In this document: one piece after another, positions 1 through 9,528 of the stretch | How positions within the stretch are numbered: the first letter of the stretch is position 1 | Layout: every line of letters starts with the position of its first letter | Source: Desulfurellales bacterium | Lineage (GTDB): Bacteria > Campylobacterota_A > Desulfurellia > Desulfurellales > Hippeaceae | DNA length: 45,826 nt | Assembly: GCA_027045065.1 (NCBI GenBank) | Contig: JALUBE010000162.1 | Span: 1 to 45,826, forward strand | Direction: 5' to 3' | Notes under the pieces: generated by a model | The model's input: the letters and a program-made list of their open reading frames with translations, nothing else | Database searches by the model: none | Told to the model about the DNA's origin: nothing | Translations under genes and position numbers: made by a program

Positions 1-83
1 GTCTCGCTTATATCGATAAATTCTTTGGCGTTCTCAATCTCTTTCTTTATTACTTCACTAACTTCGCTCGCCTTAATCTGCAT
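1..83 (-). CDS. atpA: ATP synthase F1 subunit alpha, N-terminal fragment cut by the window edge
   Basis: Reverse complement from ATG at 83 reads MQIKASEVSEVIKKEIENAKEFIDISE, typical of an AtpA N-terminus; directly downstream of atpH. Confidence 0.85.
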   Translation of the reverse strand, partial: MQIKASEVSEVIKKEIENAKEFIDISE

Positions 84-97
84 CTATCCCTTCCTCC

Positions 98-637
98 TTA
101 TATTGAAAGTCTCAAAAGTTTTTGTTCCAAATTAGACAGATAGGTCTTCAAACTGCCATCGTAAACAACATCCTTAACCTGAACAATAATGCCCGCAATG
201 AGACTTGGATCCTTTTCAAAAGTAAATATAACCTCTTTATTTAACTTCTTACCCAAACTCTCTTTAAGTCTTTCCTTTGACTCTTTATCCAAGTCAACGG
301 CGCTTTTGACAAAGGCCTTTATCCTACCCTTCTTCTCATCTACAAGCTCTTCAAAGGTTTCAGCTATTTCGTAAAACAGCTTGAATCTGCCCTTTTTAGC
401 AACGTATTTGGTAAATTCAACCAATATTTCATCTTCACACAGCTCAGATATCACCTTTTCTTTGTTGCTATATGGAACTACATAAGCTGAAAGATAATTA
501 AAAACCTCTGGGTTACCTTTTAGAAAATCCACCAAATCTTTAAGTTTCTTTAGAAGCTCATCCTCATCAACACCCTTATCCATACAAATACTCAAAAGGG
601 CTTTTGCATATCTCGATGATAGCTTTCTATCAATCAT
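98..637 (-). CDS. atpH: ATP synthase F1 subunit delta
   Basis: 179 aa ORF; delta/OSCP-like sequence (SRYAKALL..., LIAGIIVQVKDVVYDGSLKTYLSNLEQKL); between atpF and atpA. Confidence 0.93.
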   Translation of the reverse strand: MIDRKLSSRYAKALLSICMDKGVDEDELLKKLKDLVDFLKGNPEVFNYLSAYVVPYSNKEKVISELCEDEILVEFTKYVAKKGRFKLFYEIAETFEELVDEKKGRIKAFVKSAVDLDKESKERLKESLGKKLNKEVIFTFEKDPSLIAGIIVQVKDVVYDGSLKTYLSNLEQKLLRLSI

Positions 638-1173
638 TGTTGCAAACTCCTTATAAATTTATCGTTTATCTTGGCATGCTCTTCAGGTGTCAAGCTTTCA
701 AACCTCTTCTTTAAGTTTTCTATGGCCTCTTTACTCATCTTTTTAAGCAGCAGCATCCTGGCCTTAGAGAGAATAGAAGCTTTCTCCTCTTCAATAGAAG
801 CAATAATCCTGTGAATAGCCTTTTCCACTTCCTTAAGTATCTGATCCCTTTCGTTCTTTGCCATCGACTCATAGGTCTCTAATAGGCTTTTAATCTCATC
901 CTCGAGTTTCTCGAGTTTCCTCTTTGTTTCTTCGTACAGTTTTTCTGCTTCCTCTTTAAGTTGCTCAGCTTCCTCTAACTCCTTCTTAATACTTTCCCTT
1001 CTTGTTCTAAAGAACTCCGCAACAGGCTTTCTTAAAAAGTAATACAAAATACCAACAAACAAAACAAAATTTATAACCCTCCAGCCCATGTGCGGTTCAA
1101 CACCACCTTTTTCCGCTGCAAGGGCCAATGTAGGCATGAATGCGAGTATTAAACCCAAGATGTACTTAAGCAT
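634..1173 (-). CDS. atpF: ATP synthase Fo subunit b, with signal-peptide-like N-terminus
   Basis: 179 aa; hydrophobic N-terminus, second TM, then long charged coiled coil; overlaps atpH start by 4 nt. Confidence 0.9.
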   Translation of the reverse strand: MLKYILGLILAFMPTLALAAEKGGVEPHMGWRVINFVLFVGILYYFLRKPVAEFFRTRRESIKKELEEAEQLKEEAEKLYEETKRKLEKLEDEIKSLLETYESMAKNERDQILKEVEKAIHRIIASIEEEKASILSKARMLLLKKMSKEAIENLKKRFESLTPEEHAKINDKFIRSLQQ

Positions 1174-1183
1174 GATTGTCCCC

Positions 1184-1600
1184 CTACTCCATAATTTGTC
1201 TATATATTTTGTTAGCTATCTCAATACTGTAATCCTTAGAACTGGAAAGTTCCAACTCTATCTGCTTGTTGATTTCCTCCTCGTACTTTCTGATTTCTTC
1301 CAAAGCTTCCCTCTGCTTCTGAGAAATTCTTTCATCCTTCTCCTTTAGCGTTTGAGAAATCAGATTTGCATAGTCCTCCTTAGCCTTTTGCTCAGCTTCC
1401 CTAATCCTTTTTGCGTACTCCTCTTCGTTCTTTTGAGCCTCACTTTTCAATGTCGAAGCCCTACTCTTTAGATCTTCAATTTTTCCATATCTTTCTCTTA
1501 TCTTTGATAGCAAAGGCCTGTACAAGATTATGTTCAATACAAACAGCAGGAACAGAAAATCCAACATCTGGATAAATAGCGTGTGGTTGATGTTTATCAT
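1184..1600 (-). CDS. atpF': ATP synthase Fo subunit b' (second b-type subunit)
   Basis: 138 aa; N-terminal TM and long coiled coil; directly upstream of atpF. Confidence 0.88.
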   Translation of the reverse strand: MININHTLFIQMLDFLFLLFVLNIILYRPLLSKIRERYGKIEDLKSRASTLKSEAQKNEEEYAKRIREAEQKAKEDYANLISQTLKEKDERISQKQREALEEIRKYEEEINKQIELELSSSKDYSIEIANKIYRQIME

Positions 1601-1636
1601 TCTTACCTCCTACCTCTGGTCCAAAATTGTCGGAGT

Positions 1637-1665
1637 AAAATACCATAACATATTATTTGTGTCAA
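1637..1665 (-). promoter_or_regulatory. Putative sigma70-type promoter for atpF'FHA
   Basis: Minus strand TTGACA (1660-1665), 17-nt spacer, TATTTT (1637-1642), followed by an AGGAGGT-like SD before atpF'. Confidence 0.55.
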
Positions 1666-1673
1666 CAAACTTG

Positions 1674-2117
1674 CTATTCGACAACAATAAAATCATTAAC
1701 ATACTGTTTTATTTCATTAAAAAATGGTTCGATATCATTATGAATTAGCGACCTTTCTATTGGGCCTCTCTCTTCCTTCGGTATAATCAAGGTTCTAACA
1801 ACATTTTCCTTTACAAATCTTAAAATCTCTTCTGCTGTTTTACCTTTAAGTTCAATCCTTTCAACTTTAATCCGGTTATCGGAAGACTTAATTACATCCT
1901 CTAACTTCTCCATTATAACCCTTCCTATATTTTCAATACCTACTTCAAGCTCCTTTTTTAAATGAACATAACTACCCCTTGAAAAGAAGTCTACATCATT
2001 AACAAAGAGTAAATGTATAGTTCCAATGTTATTTTCTTTTGCGATTTTCAAAGCCCTCTTGGCGGCCTTCTTACCGACCTCAGATCCTTTGGCTACAACA
2101 ACCAATTCGTACTCCAT
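1674..2117 (-). CDS. Universal stress protein-like protein (divergent)
   Basis: ORF track start (2183) is probably over-extended; ATG at 2117 gives MEYELVVVAKGSEVGKKAAKRALKIAKENN..., a UspA-like beta1-alpha1 pattern. Confidence 0.65.
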   Translation of the reverse strand: MEYELVVVAKGSEVGKKAAKRALKIAKENNIGTIHLLFVNDVDFFSRGSYVHLKKELEVGIENIGRVIMEKLEDVIKSSDNRIKVERIELKGKTAEEILRFVKENVVRTLIIPKEERGPIERSLIHNDIEPFFNEIKQYVNDFIVVE

Positions 2118-2118
2118 C

Positions 2119-3786
2119 CTAACCTCCCAACAACAGCCACACCATACCAATTGCCACAGACACAATGGTAGCTGGTGCTCCAACCTTTAAAAATTCCTTG
2201 AACGTTATAGGGTAACCTGCCCTTTCGGAAATTCCTGCTGTAACAACATTGGCGCTTGCACCGATCAATGTTCCATTTCCTCCAAGACAAGCACCTAAAG
2301 ACAAAGCCCACCAAAGAGTATTGCCAGCATCGGGTATTGTTCGTGTTAGATAAGCCACTACCGGCAACATTGTAGCGGTGAAAGGAATGTTGTCTATAAT
2401 GGCCGAAGCAAATGCACTTACCCAAATGATCAAGATTATTGCAAGTGTCAAACTATTGCCCGCCAAATCCTTGACCCATGATGCTATCATCATTATAACA
2501 CCCGTCTGCACGCTACCCTCAACAATGATGAATAACATCATAAAGAACACAAGTGTTGTCCACTCAACCTCTTTCTCCATTATCTCTGTAATATCGACAC
2601 CACTTAATATCAAAATCAAACCAGCACCCACTAAAGCTGCTATAGATGGCTCCATATGCAAAAGTCCGTGTGTTACAAACAATGCTATGACGAAAGCCAA
2701 AACAAACAGGCAATATCTAAGCAATTTTGCATCGGTTATCTTGTATTCTTCTCTGAGTTTCTCAAGTAATTTATCCACATTTTCAACCTTGCCCTTTTTA
2801 TACTCCTTACCGAAGAAAAACTTCATAACAAAAACATTGGCAATCAATATCAGAAAAATTACATCACCAAGATTTATGAGAAACTGGTTGAATGTTAAAT
2901 GTGCAAACGAGCCAATCATAATATTGGGCGGATCGCCTATTAACGTTGCGGTTCCACCCATATTTGATGCAATCACCTCGGGTATCAATAGGCTCATAGG
3001 GTTTATATTTAACATAAGAGCAATCTCTATAGAAACAGGAGCAATCAAAAGCATTGTTGTAACATTGTCAAGAAAAGCACTTACAATAGCCGTAACAAAC
3101 ATCAAAATTATTGACAGTTTAAACACATTACCTTTGCTCATGGCATAGGATTTGTAAGCAAGCCATTGGAAGACACCGGTCTTTTTCATTACACCGACAA
3201 TTATCATCATACCCATGAGGAGTAAAATTACGTTAAAATCTATCGATCTAACGGCTTCATCGAACGAAATAACGAAATAATTTTCACTAAAAATACCAAA
3301 CGTGTAAGAGACAAACAGTAAAACTCCAGCACCTATCATGGCTGCTACAGTTCGGTGTAGGATCTCAAATGAAATTAGTGCAAAAGTCATTACCAAAACA
3401 ATTAAAGCTATCCAAAAGGCAGGCGTAGTTACACGCCCCATTGTTTCATTAACTGACGATATGTATATGGTTTCTCCGTTAGGCAACTTTGAAACCAAAA
3501 TATTCCTAATGGGTTCATGTATAGTTTCATAGGTACTCTTTTTAAACTCTATATCTATATCAGCCGGTTTCAATTGTTTTATAGGAATTTCTATAAAATA
3601 ACTACCATTGGTTGTGGTCTCTGCGCGTCCTAACACTTTACCGTTATAGAGAATCTCAACTTCAACACCATCAATGGCCGAACCGTGCTCGTTTTTTATC
3701 ACACCCCCCACCCTTAAAGTGGCAGCTTGAGAATACACAGAAAACACAAAAATAAAAAGCACAACCATCCAGGCTACCTTTTTCAT
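2119..3786 (-). CDS. ArsB/NhaD/SLC13-type ion transporter with N-terminal signal peptide and carboxypeptidase-regulatory-like (Ig-like) domain
   Basis: Signal peptide, then VGGVIKNEHGSAIDGVEVEILYNGKVLGRAETTTNGSYFIEIP (CarboxypepD_reg-like), then multi-TM region with GGTATLIGDPPNIMIGS and GGNGTLIGASANVV motifs of the IT superfamily. Start at 3786 preferred (AGAGGTGG SD); the ORF track extends to 3816. Confidence 0.85.
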   Translation of the reverse strand: MKKVAWMVVLFIFVFSVYSQAATLRVGGVIKNEHGSAIDGVEVEILYNGKVLGRAETTTNGSYFIEIPIKQLKPADIDIEFKKSTYETIHEPIRNILVSKLPNGETIYISSVNETMGRVTTPAFWIALIVLVMTFALISFEILHRTVAAMIGAGVLLFVSYTFGIFSENYFVISFDEAVRSIDFNVILLLMGMMIIVGVMKKTGVFQWLAYKSYAMSKGNVFKLSIILMFVTAIVSAFLDNVTTMLLIAPVSIEIALMLNINPMSLLIPEVIASNMGGTATLIGDPPNIMIGSFAHLTFNQFLINLGDVIFLILIANVFVMKFFFGKEYKKGKVENVDKLLEKLREEYKITDAKLLRYCLFVLAFVIALFVTHGLLHMEPSIAALVGAGLILILSGVDITEIMEKEVEWTTLVFFMMLFIIVEGSVQTGVIMMIASWVKDLAGNSLTLAIILIIWVSAFASAIIDNIPFTATMLPVVAYLTRTIPDAGNTLWWALSLGACLGGNGTLIGASANVVTAGISERAGYPITFKEFLKVGAPATIVSVAIGMVWLLLGG

Positions 3787-3812
3787 ATAGACCACCTCTA
3801 AAAACTTTGCGT

Positions 3813-4619
3813 TCAAGATTGAAACTTGTCAATAAAATCTCTCAGCTCTCTTATGTCGTCAAAGACAAACTCTACTTTAAACCTCTTGCCGGTTCTTTTT
3901 AGCTTTACGTTTTTAAAAATACTGCTCAAAATTTTGAACTCTTCTGGTATATCAAAAGTTTCCCTACTTTTCGCCAGCCTCTCACTTTCCCTAACACTCA
4001 ACTTTTTCTCTATGATCTCCTCAGCTAACCTTTTCTGTTCATCCTCATCCTTTAAAGATAGTATAGCCCTCGCATGGCCCGCCGTTATCAATCCTTTCTT
4101 AATCTTTTCAATGATCTCCTGTGGAAGATTGAGAAGCCTTAAACTATTGGCTATTGTTGCTCTATCCTTACCTATGCGTTTCGCAAGTTCTTCTTGTGTA
4201 TAGTGAAAATTCTCAATTAATCTCTTATACGCCAACGCCTCTTCAATGGGGTTTAAATCCTTTCTTTGAACATTCTCGATCAACGCTATCTCTGCCGATT
4301 CCTCATCTGTAATATCTTTTATAATCGCTGGAATGGAGCCCAGACCAGCACGTTTTGCAGCCAAGAACCTTCTTTCACCCGCAACGATTTGATACTTATC
4401 TCCGTACTCTCTTACAATTATTGGCTGTATTACACCCTTTTCTTTAATTGATTCTGCTAACTCCTCTATGCCTTTTTCATCAAAATTCTCTCTCGGCTGG
4501 AAGGGGTTACTCTCAATTAGATCCAAAGCTATAGTGGTAATCCGATTTTCTTTTTCAAAATCGTCGAGCCCTCCAAAAAGCGCTTCCAATCCCTTTCCCA
4601 AGCCGCCTTTTTTAGGCAT
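3813..4619 (-). CDS. parB: Chromosome-partitioning protein ParB
   Basis: 268 aa; N-terminal KGLGKGLEALFGG, NPFQPRENFDEKGIEELAESI, GERRFLAAKRAGL, IENVQRKDLNPIEEA. Confidence 0.96.
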   Translation of the reverse strand: MPKKGGLGKGLEALFGGLDDFEKENRITTIALDLIESNPFQPRENFDEKGIEELAESIKEKGVIQPIIVREYGDKYQIVAGERRFLAAKRAGLGSIPAIIKDITDEESAEIALIENVQRKDLNPIEEALAYKRLIENFHYTQEELAKRIGKDRATIANSLRLLNLPQEIIEKIKKGLITAGHARAILSLKDEDEQKRLAEEIIEKKLSVRESERLAKSRETFDIPEEFKILSSIFKNVKLKRTGKRFKVEFVFDDIRELRDFIDKFQS

Positions 4620-5358
4620 ACTTCAAAACCTCTTTTGCCAACGACAGATAACTTTGGCTTCCTGGACACTTAATATCGTATGAGATTACGGACTTGCCAA
4701 AACTCGGAGCTTCAGACAACCTCACATTGCGAGGAATTAAGGTCTTAAATATGTACTTTGGAAAATGCCTTTTTAGTTCCATTTCAACCTGTTTGGATAA
4801 ATTATTCCTCTTATCGTGCATCGTAAGGAGTATGCCTTCTATTTTCAAAGATGGATTAAACGTCCTCTTTATAAGGTTAATCGTATGTAAAAGCTGGGCC
4901 AAACCCTCCATTGCAAAATACTCACACTGCACAGGCACCAAAACTGAATTTGCCGCAACAAGGGCATTTATGGTTAAAAAGCCCAATGATGGCGGGCAGT
5001 CTATAAGCACATAATCAAAACCTTTTACATCCTTCAAAAGATTCTTCAAGATCTTCTCTTTGTTTTCCAAATTTTTAAGCTCAACTTCGGCGCCGATTAG
5101 GGAAATATTCGAAGGCACTATAAAGAGATTTTCCATCTCTGTTGGTGTTACCAAAGATTGTAGTCTCTTTTTACCGATTAGAGCATGATAAATGCACATC
5201 TCCCTTTCGGCATTTAGACCACTTGTGGCATTTGCTTGAGGATCAATATCAATTATCAGGACTTTTTTACCAAAAACGGCAAGCGATGCACCAAGATTTA
5301 TTGCCGTAGTGGTTTTACCAACGCCACCTTTTTGATTGGTGATCGCTATCGTCTTCAT
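4612..5358 (-). CDS. parA: Chromosome-partitioning ATPase ParA/Soj
   Basis: 248 aa; MKTIAITNQKGGVGKTTTAINLGASLA deviant Walker A; adjacent to parB. Confidence 0.96.
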   Translation of the reverse strand: MKTIAITNQKGGVGKTTTAINLGASLAVFGKKVLIIDIDPQANATSGLNAEREMCIYHALIGKKRLQSLVTPTEMENLFIVPSNISLIGAEVELKNLENKEKILKNLLKDVKGFDYVLIDCPPSLGFLTINALVAANSVLVPVQCEYFAMEGLAQLLHTINLIKRTFNPSLKIEGILLTMHDKRNNLSKQVEMELKRHFPKYIFKTLIPRNVRLSEAPSFGKSVISYDIKCPGSQSYLSLAKEVLKYA

Positions 5359-6395
5359 CTCTTTCCTGCCACCATGATCTCAAACATCTTTTCACACGCA
5401 TCAGGTTTGCACAGTCTTTTTGCGTTTTCAGACATCTCATCTAACTTATCAACCGTTAGTGATGATATAATACTTAGAATTTTTTTTCCAGTTAAATCTC
5501 TATCCTCTAAAATTAAGGCAGCATGGGCATCTGAGAAAACTTTAGCATTAAAGTATTGATGGTTATAGATTGCATAGGGGTAAGGAACAAGTATAGAACC
5601 TAAAGCTGCACAGGATATCTCGCTCAAAGTACTTGCTCCTGCTCGACACACTATAAAATCAATGGATCTATAGAAACCCTCCATATCATTGATAAACCTA
5701 CGCACTTCCCAATCCTTTTTATTCCTTTTGTATGCATACTTCACGCGCTCATAATCTTCATCGCCTGTCTGGTGAATAACTTTAAAATTAGTTTCAAAAC
5801 CCGAAAGCTCTATCATGGCTTTGTTTATGCTCCTTGCTCCCCTCGACCCACCGATAACACCAATAACAAAAGGTTCCTTTATTATCCTCTTAAAGTTTTT
5901 AAACTTTATCCTTGTGGGATTACCAACGACAATTGCTTTGTTAAAGAATTGCTTTGTAATTTCAAAATTTACAAACGTAAAATCGCAAAACCTTGATAAT
6001 ACTCTGTTTGCCTTGCCGGGATACGAGTTCTGCTCTAAAATTGCAGATCTAACACCCTTTGTAACAGAAGCCAAGACAACGGGAAAACTGACATATCCCC
6101 CAAATCCAACAGTAAAAATAGGCTTGATCTTACCGATGAGCTTCAAAGCATCAAAATATGCTTTAGATACACCCAAAAAGCCTTTAAATCTATCGATCAA
6201 ACCTTTGCCTGCGATACCCCGTGACTTTAACAGGTAATACTCAATGTTATAACGCGGTAAAACCCTCTTTTCCAATCCATAATCCGAACCAATAAGAATT
6301 GGATTGTAACCTTTGTCTTTTAGAAAATCTGCGAAAGCCAAAGCAGCAAAGAGATGCCCACCTGTTCCACCGCCTGTAAGGACAACATTTCTCAC
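5355..6395 (-). CDS. murG: UDP-GlcNAc:lipid II glycosyltransferase MurG
   Basis: 346 aa; TGGGTGGHLFAALAFA; GFGGYVSFP; CRAGASTLSE; YPYAIYNHQYFNA. Confidence 0.96.
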   Translation of the reverse strand: MRNVVLTGGGTGGHLFAALAFADFLKDKGYNPILIGSDYGLEKRVLPRYNIEYYLLKSRGIAGKGLIDRFKGFLGVSKAYFDALKLIGKIKPIFTVGFGGYVSFPVVLASVTKGVRSAILEQNSYPGKANRVLSRFCDFTFVNFEITKQFFNKAIVVGNPTRIKFKNFKRIIKEPFVIGVIGGSRGARSINKAMIELSGFETNFKVIHQTGDEDYERVKYAYKRNKKDWEVRRFINDMEGFYRSIDFIVCRAGASTLSEISCAALGSILVPYPYAIYNHQYFNAKVFSDAHAALILEDRDLTGKKILSIISSLTVDKLDEMSENAKRLCKPDACEKMFEIMVAGKR

Positions 6396-7927
6396 ATTAC
6401 CATCTCCACATTGCTTATACTTTTTCCATCAATAAACTCCTTATCGACCCTATAAACACGATCTGCAATCTCAAGCATTCTATCTGAGTGTGTAACCAGC
6501 AATATCTGATTTGCTCTTGAATAACCCTTGATCATCATCATTAATTTTTCTAAAGCCCTATTGCTCAGGCCAGACTCAATCTCATCAAATATAACAGTCT
6601 CACTTGCATTCAAAAGTTCCGACAATGCAACCTTTAAGGCAAGGATAAACCTTGATTTCTCACCGCCGCTTGCAACCTTATCTATGGAGTCAGGCTCAAT
6701 ATCAGGGTTTGCGGAAAATAGTATATCTACCCTATCAAAACCAAGATGTGTAATCTTGCCCTGATCAAAAACAATCTTAACTTTGCTATTTTCCATATTG
6801 AGCTCGGCCAGATGTTCCTTAATTCTTTTTTCAAGCAAATCTGCAACTTTCTTCCTCTCTAAAGATAAGCGTTTAGCACAATCAATCATTATCCTCTCTT
6901 TTTCTTCCAGCCTCTCTTTCAAATCATCGATTTTCCTCAAAATCTCTTCTTTTTCGTCTATCAAAGACTTCAGATGTTCCTTCTGCTCGATTATCTCATC
7001 CAGATCCTTACCAAACTCCCTCTTCAATTTCTCAAGCTGAAACAAACGGGCATTTATCTTATCCACATCTATATTTGAAAGGTCTTGATTCAATACATCG
7101 TAAAACTCATCTTTCGCCGAACGTATAAGCTCTAATGCCTCATTTAGGGCATCCTTTGAAGAAAACTTAAAAGATTGGGTTTCAAGTCTATCCAAATTGG
7201 ACACAAGCCTACCTAAAAAATCTTCTACTGATCCTTCCTTCTCATAAAGTTCAAAAACAGCCTCTCTTGCAATATCCATTGCAAATTTTGAACTCTTAAC
7301 CCTATTCAGTTTTTTCAAAAGCTCATCATATTCACCCATTTTGGGATTAACCTTTTCTATTGCTTCAAGCAGTATCTCCGGATGTTTATCTGTAATCTCA
7401 CTCAATTTACACTGAAGCTCAACTATTGTGTTTTTAAGCTTTTCATATTCCAAAAACCTATCTTTAAAATCATTAATAACGGATCTGTCGACACGCGCAT
7501 CGATTGTCTTTAGAAGTTTGTCCGGCGAAAAAATCTCAAACCTATAATCTTGAGAAACAATGCTCAAAAAAAGACCTTTAAGCGAAGATACAATTTTAGC
7601 AGTCACAGGTTCATGGTTGATCAGAACCCTCGTAGCCCCTCTTTTTATCACTTTAGTGAAAATAGCCTCGTCATCAAAAATACCGAAATCCGACAACGCT
7701 TTCTTTTGCTCATTCGATAATTGAAACAACAGAGAAACCTTTGAAAAATCTGCAAAATTACCCACAATATTTGTGTCGACTTTTTGAGAAAATACGTAGT
7801 CTATTGCTTTAATTATCAAGGACTTCCCACTTCCAGACTCACCAATAATGGCGGTAATTTTATCCGACGGCTCTATAACGCACTTCTCAATGGTCAGAAA
7901 GTTCTCTATCTCTATCCTCTTTAACAT
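6392..7927 (-). CDS. recN: DNA repair protein RecN
   Basis: 511 aa SMC-like ATPase: GESGSGKSLIIKAI Walker A, coiled coil, VASGGEKSRFILALK signature, VIFDEIESGLS Walker B. Confidence 0.93.
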   Translation of the reverse strand: MLKRIEIENFLTIEKCVIEPSDKITAIIGESGSGKSLIIKAIDYVFSQKVDTNIVGNFADFSKVSLLFQLSNEQKKALSDFGIFDDEAIFTKVIKRGATRVLINHEPVTAKIVSSLKGLFLSIVSQDYRFEIFSPDKLLKTIDARVDRSVINDFKDRFLEYEKLKNTIVELQCKLSEITDKHPEILLEAIEKVNPKMGEYDELLKKLNRVKSSKFAMDIAREAVFELYEKEGSVEDFLGRLVSNLDRLETQSFKFSSKDALNEALELIRSAKDEFYDVLNQDLSNIDVDKINARLFQLEKLKREFGKDLDEIIEQKEHLKSLIDEKEEILRKIDDLKERLEEKERIMIDCAKRLSLERKKVADLLEKRIKEHLAELNMENSKVKIVFDQGKITHLGFDRVDILFSANPDIEPDSIDKVASGGEKSRFILALKVALSELLNASETVIFDEIESGLSNRALEKLMMMIKGYSRANQILLVTHSDRMLEIADRVYRVDKEFIDGKSISNVEMVM

Positions 7928-8817
7928 TTCAAGCTTCTGATTTTCCTTTCTTCCCAGTTGAGCTTCGTCCTCAGAACATCAAAATAGTTCTTATTTCTCT
8001 GCGTTATCAACTTTATCTTCCTCGTTGATTTGCTTATAACAATCCTATGTTTTGTAGTAACTTTATATCCGATTTGACCATCCAGAGTGGCCATTACGTC
8101 CTCAATATCCTCATCCACTCTAACGGTCAGCCTCGCGTTATCAGGCAAAACAATAGGTCTATTGGAAAGCGTGTGGGGACAGATGGGTGTGAGTATTATG
8201 CAATCCATTGTGGGATAAACAATTGGACCACCGGCAGCCAAGTTATAGGCAGTGGAACCAGACGGCGTCGAAACAATTAATCCATCGGCATGGTAGGTGG
8301 CTACATCCATCTCCTTTCCACCAAAACTAACCTTAACATTTATAGGAACGATTCTCGCCAAAGCGCCTTTGCTCAACACAGCATCGTTAAATACGGTTTT
8401 TTTGCTAATCAAATCTGAATTATTGTAAATTTCAACATCCAACATCATCCTTTCTTCGATAAAAAACTCATTCTTAACAAAAACCTTGTCTAAAGCATCG
8501 TACATCTCAGATAAAGGTACTTCTGTTAAAAAACCCATCCTACCCAAATTCACTCCCAATATAGGTATGTCCTTTTTGGACTCATTGACGGATCTTGCAG
8601 CAGAAATGAATGTTCCATCACCGCCGAGTACAATTATCATATCCACATGGGCAGCAAGTCTTTCTCTGTTTACACCCGTTAAGCCCAACGACTGGGCCGC
8701 CTCATACCCAAGAACAACATCAACATCATTTTTTTGTAAATACTCAAGCAACTCTTTTATTATCTTGTCTATATTCTTGACTTTAGCTTTAGCTATAATC
8801 CCAACGGTTTTAAACAT
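7921..8817 (-). CDS. nadK: NAD kinase
   Basis: 298 aa; VLGGDGTFISAAR, LGRMGFLTE, STPSGSTAYNLAAGGPIVYP. Confidence 0.96.
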   Translation of the reverse strand: MFKTVGIIAKAKVKNIDKIIKELLEYLQKNDVDVVLGYEAAQSLGLTGVNRERLAAHVDMIIVLGGDGTFISAARSVNESKKDIPILGVNLGRMGFLTEVPLSEMYDALDKVFVKNEFFIEERMMLDVEIYNNSDLISKKTVFNDAVLSKGALARIVPINVKVSFGGKEMDVATYHADGLIVSTPSGSTAYNLAAGGPIVYPTMDCIILTPICPHTLSNRPIVLPDNARLTVRVDEDIEDVMATLDGQIGYKVTTKHRIVISKSTRKIKLITQRNKNYFDVLRTKLNWEERKIRSLKC

Positions 8818-9528
8818 CTAACCTCCAAAATAAGCTTGCTTTATTATGTTATCGTCTTGGAAATCTTTCGCTTTTCCCGATGCCACAATTTTTCCATTCT
8901 TCAAAAAATACACCCTATCCGCTATTTTTATGGTCTTATTAACATTTTGCTCAACTATCAGTACCGTGAGCCTATTCTTTTTCATAAACGATATTATGTT
9001 GAACAGGTCTTTAACCAATTTCGGCGAAAGCCCTGCAGACGGTTCGTCCAAAATCACAAGTTTTGGCTCCCTCATCAAGCTTTGGGCAATGGATAGCATC
9101 TGTTGCTCCCCGCCTGACAAAAAACCCGCTTTAAGCACCATTTTTTCTTCCAAATTGGTAAAGTGCTCAAAAATCCCCTCAAGCTTCTGTTTAAAACCTT
9201 TTCCCCCTTCAACTTTTAAATTCTTATAAAATGCGACCCTAAGATTGTCAAGGACAGTTAGGTTTTTAAAGATCGTTCTTGTATCTGGTAGATACGAAAT
9301 TCCAAGATTTGCAATTTCATGGGTTTTTAAATTAGTTATATCTCTGTCTTCAAACACAACCCTGCCGTGCTTTTTTAAAACACCCATAACGGCATTGAGT
9401 ATCGTTGTTTTACCCGCACCGTTAGAGCCAACTATTGCAACTATCTCTCCTTTTCCCACTTCTATATTAACATCTTTAACGGCTAAAGCCCTACCATAAT
9501 AAACCGTCAAATTCTCTACCTTTAGCAT
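8818..9528 (-). CDS. livF: Branched-chain amino acid-type ABC transporter ATP-binding protein LivF
   Basis: 236 aa; GSNGAGKTTILNAVMG, LSGGEQQMLSIAQSLM, LDEPSAGLSP. Confidence 0.9.
   Translation of the reverse strand: MLKVENLTVYYGRALAVKDVNIEVGKGEIVAIVGSNGAGKTTILNAVMGVLKKHGRVVFEDRDITNLKTHEIANLGISYLPDTRTIFKNLTVLDNLRVAFYKNLKVEGGKGFKQKLEGIFEHFTNLEEKMVLKAGFLSGGEQQMLSIAQSLMREPKLVILDEPSAGLSPKLVKDLFNIISFMKKNRLTVLIVEQNVNKTIKIADRVYFLKNGKIVASGKAKDFQDDNIIKQAYFGG

Noticed and set aside
2093-2425. 110-aa minus-strand ORF in another frame
   Set aside because: Overlaps the C-terminal end of the permease in a different frame; Cys/Trp/Arg-rich, low-complexity out-of-frame translation.
2378-3148. 256-aa plus-strand ORF
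   Set aside because: Fully antisense to the well-supported permease CDS; composition (Ser/Ile/Thr-rich) is typical of an antisense shadow ORF.
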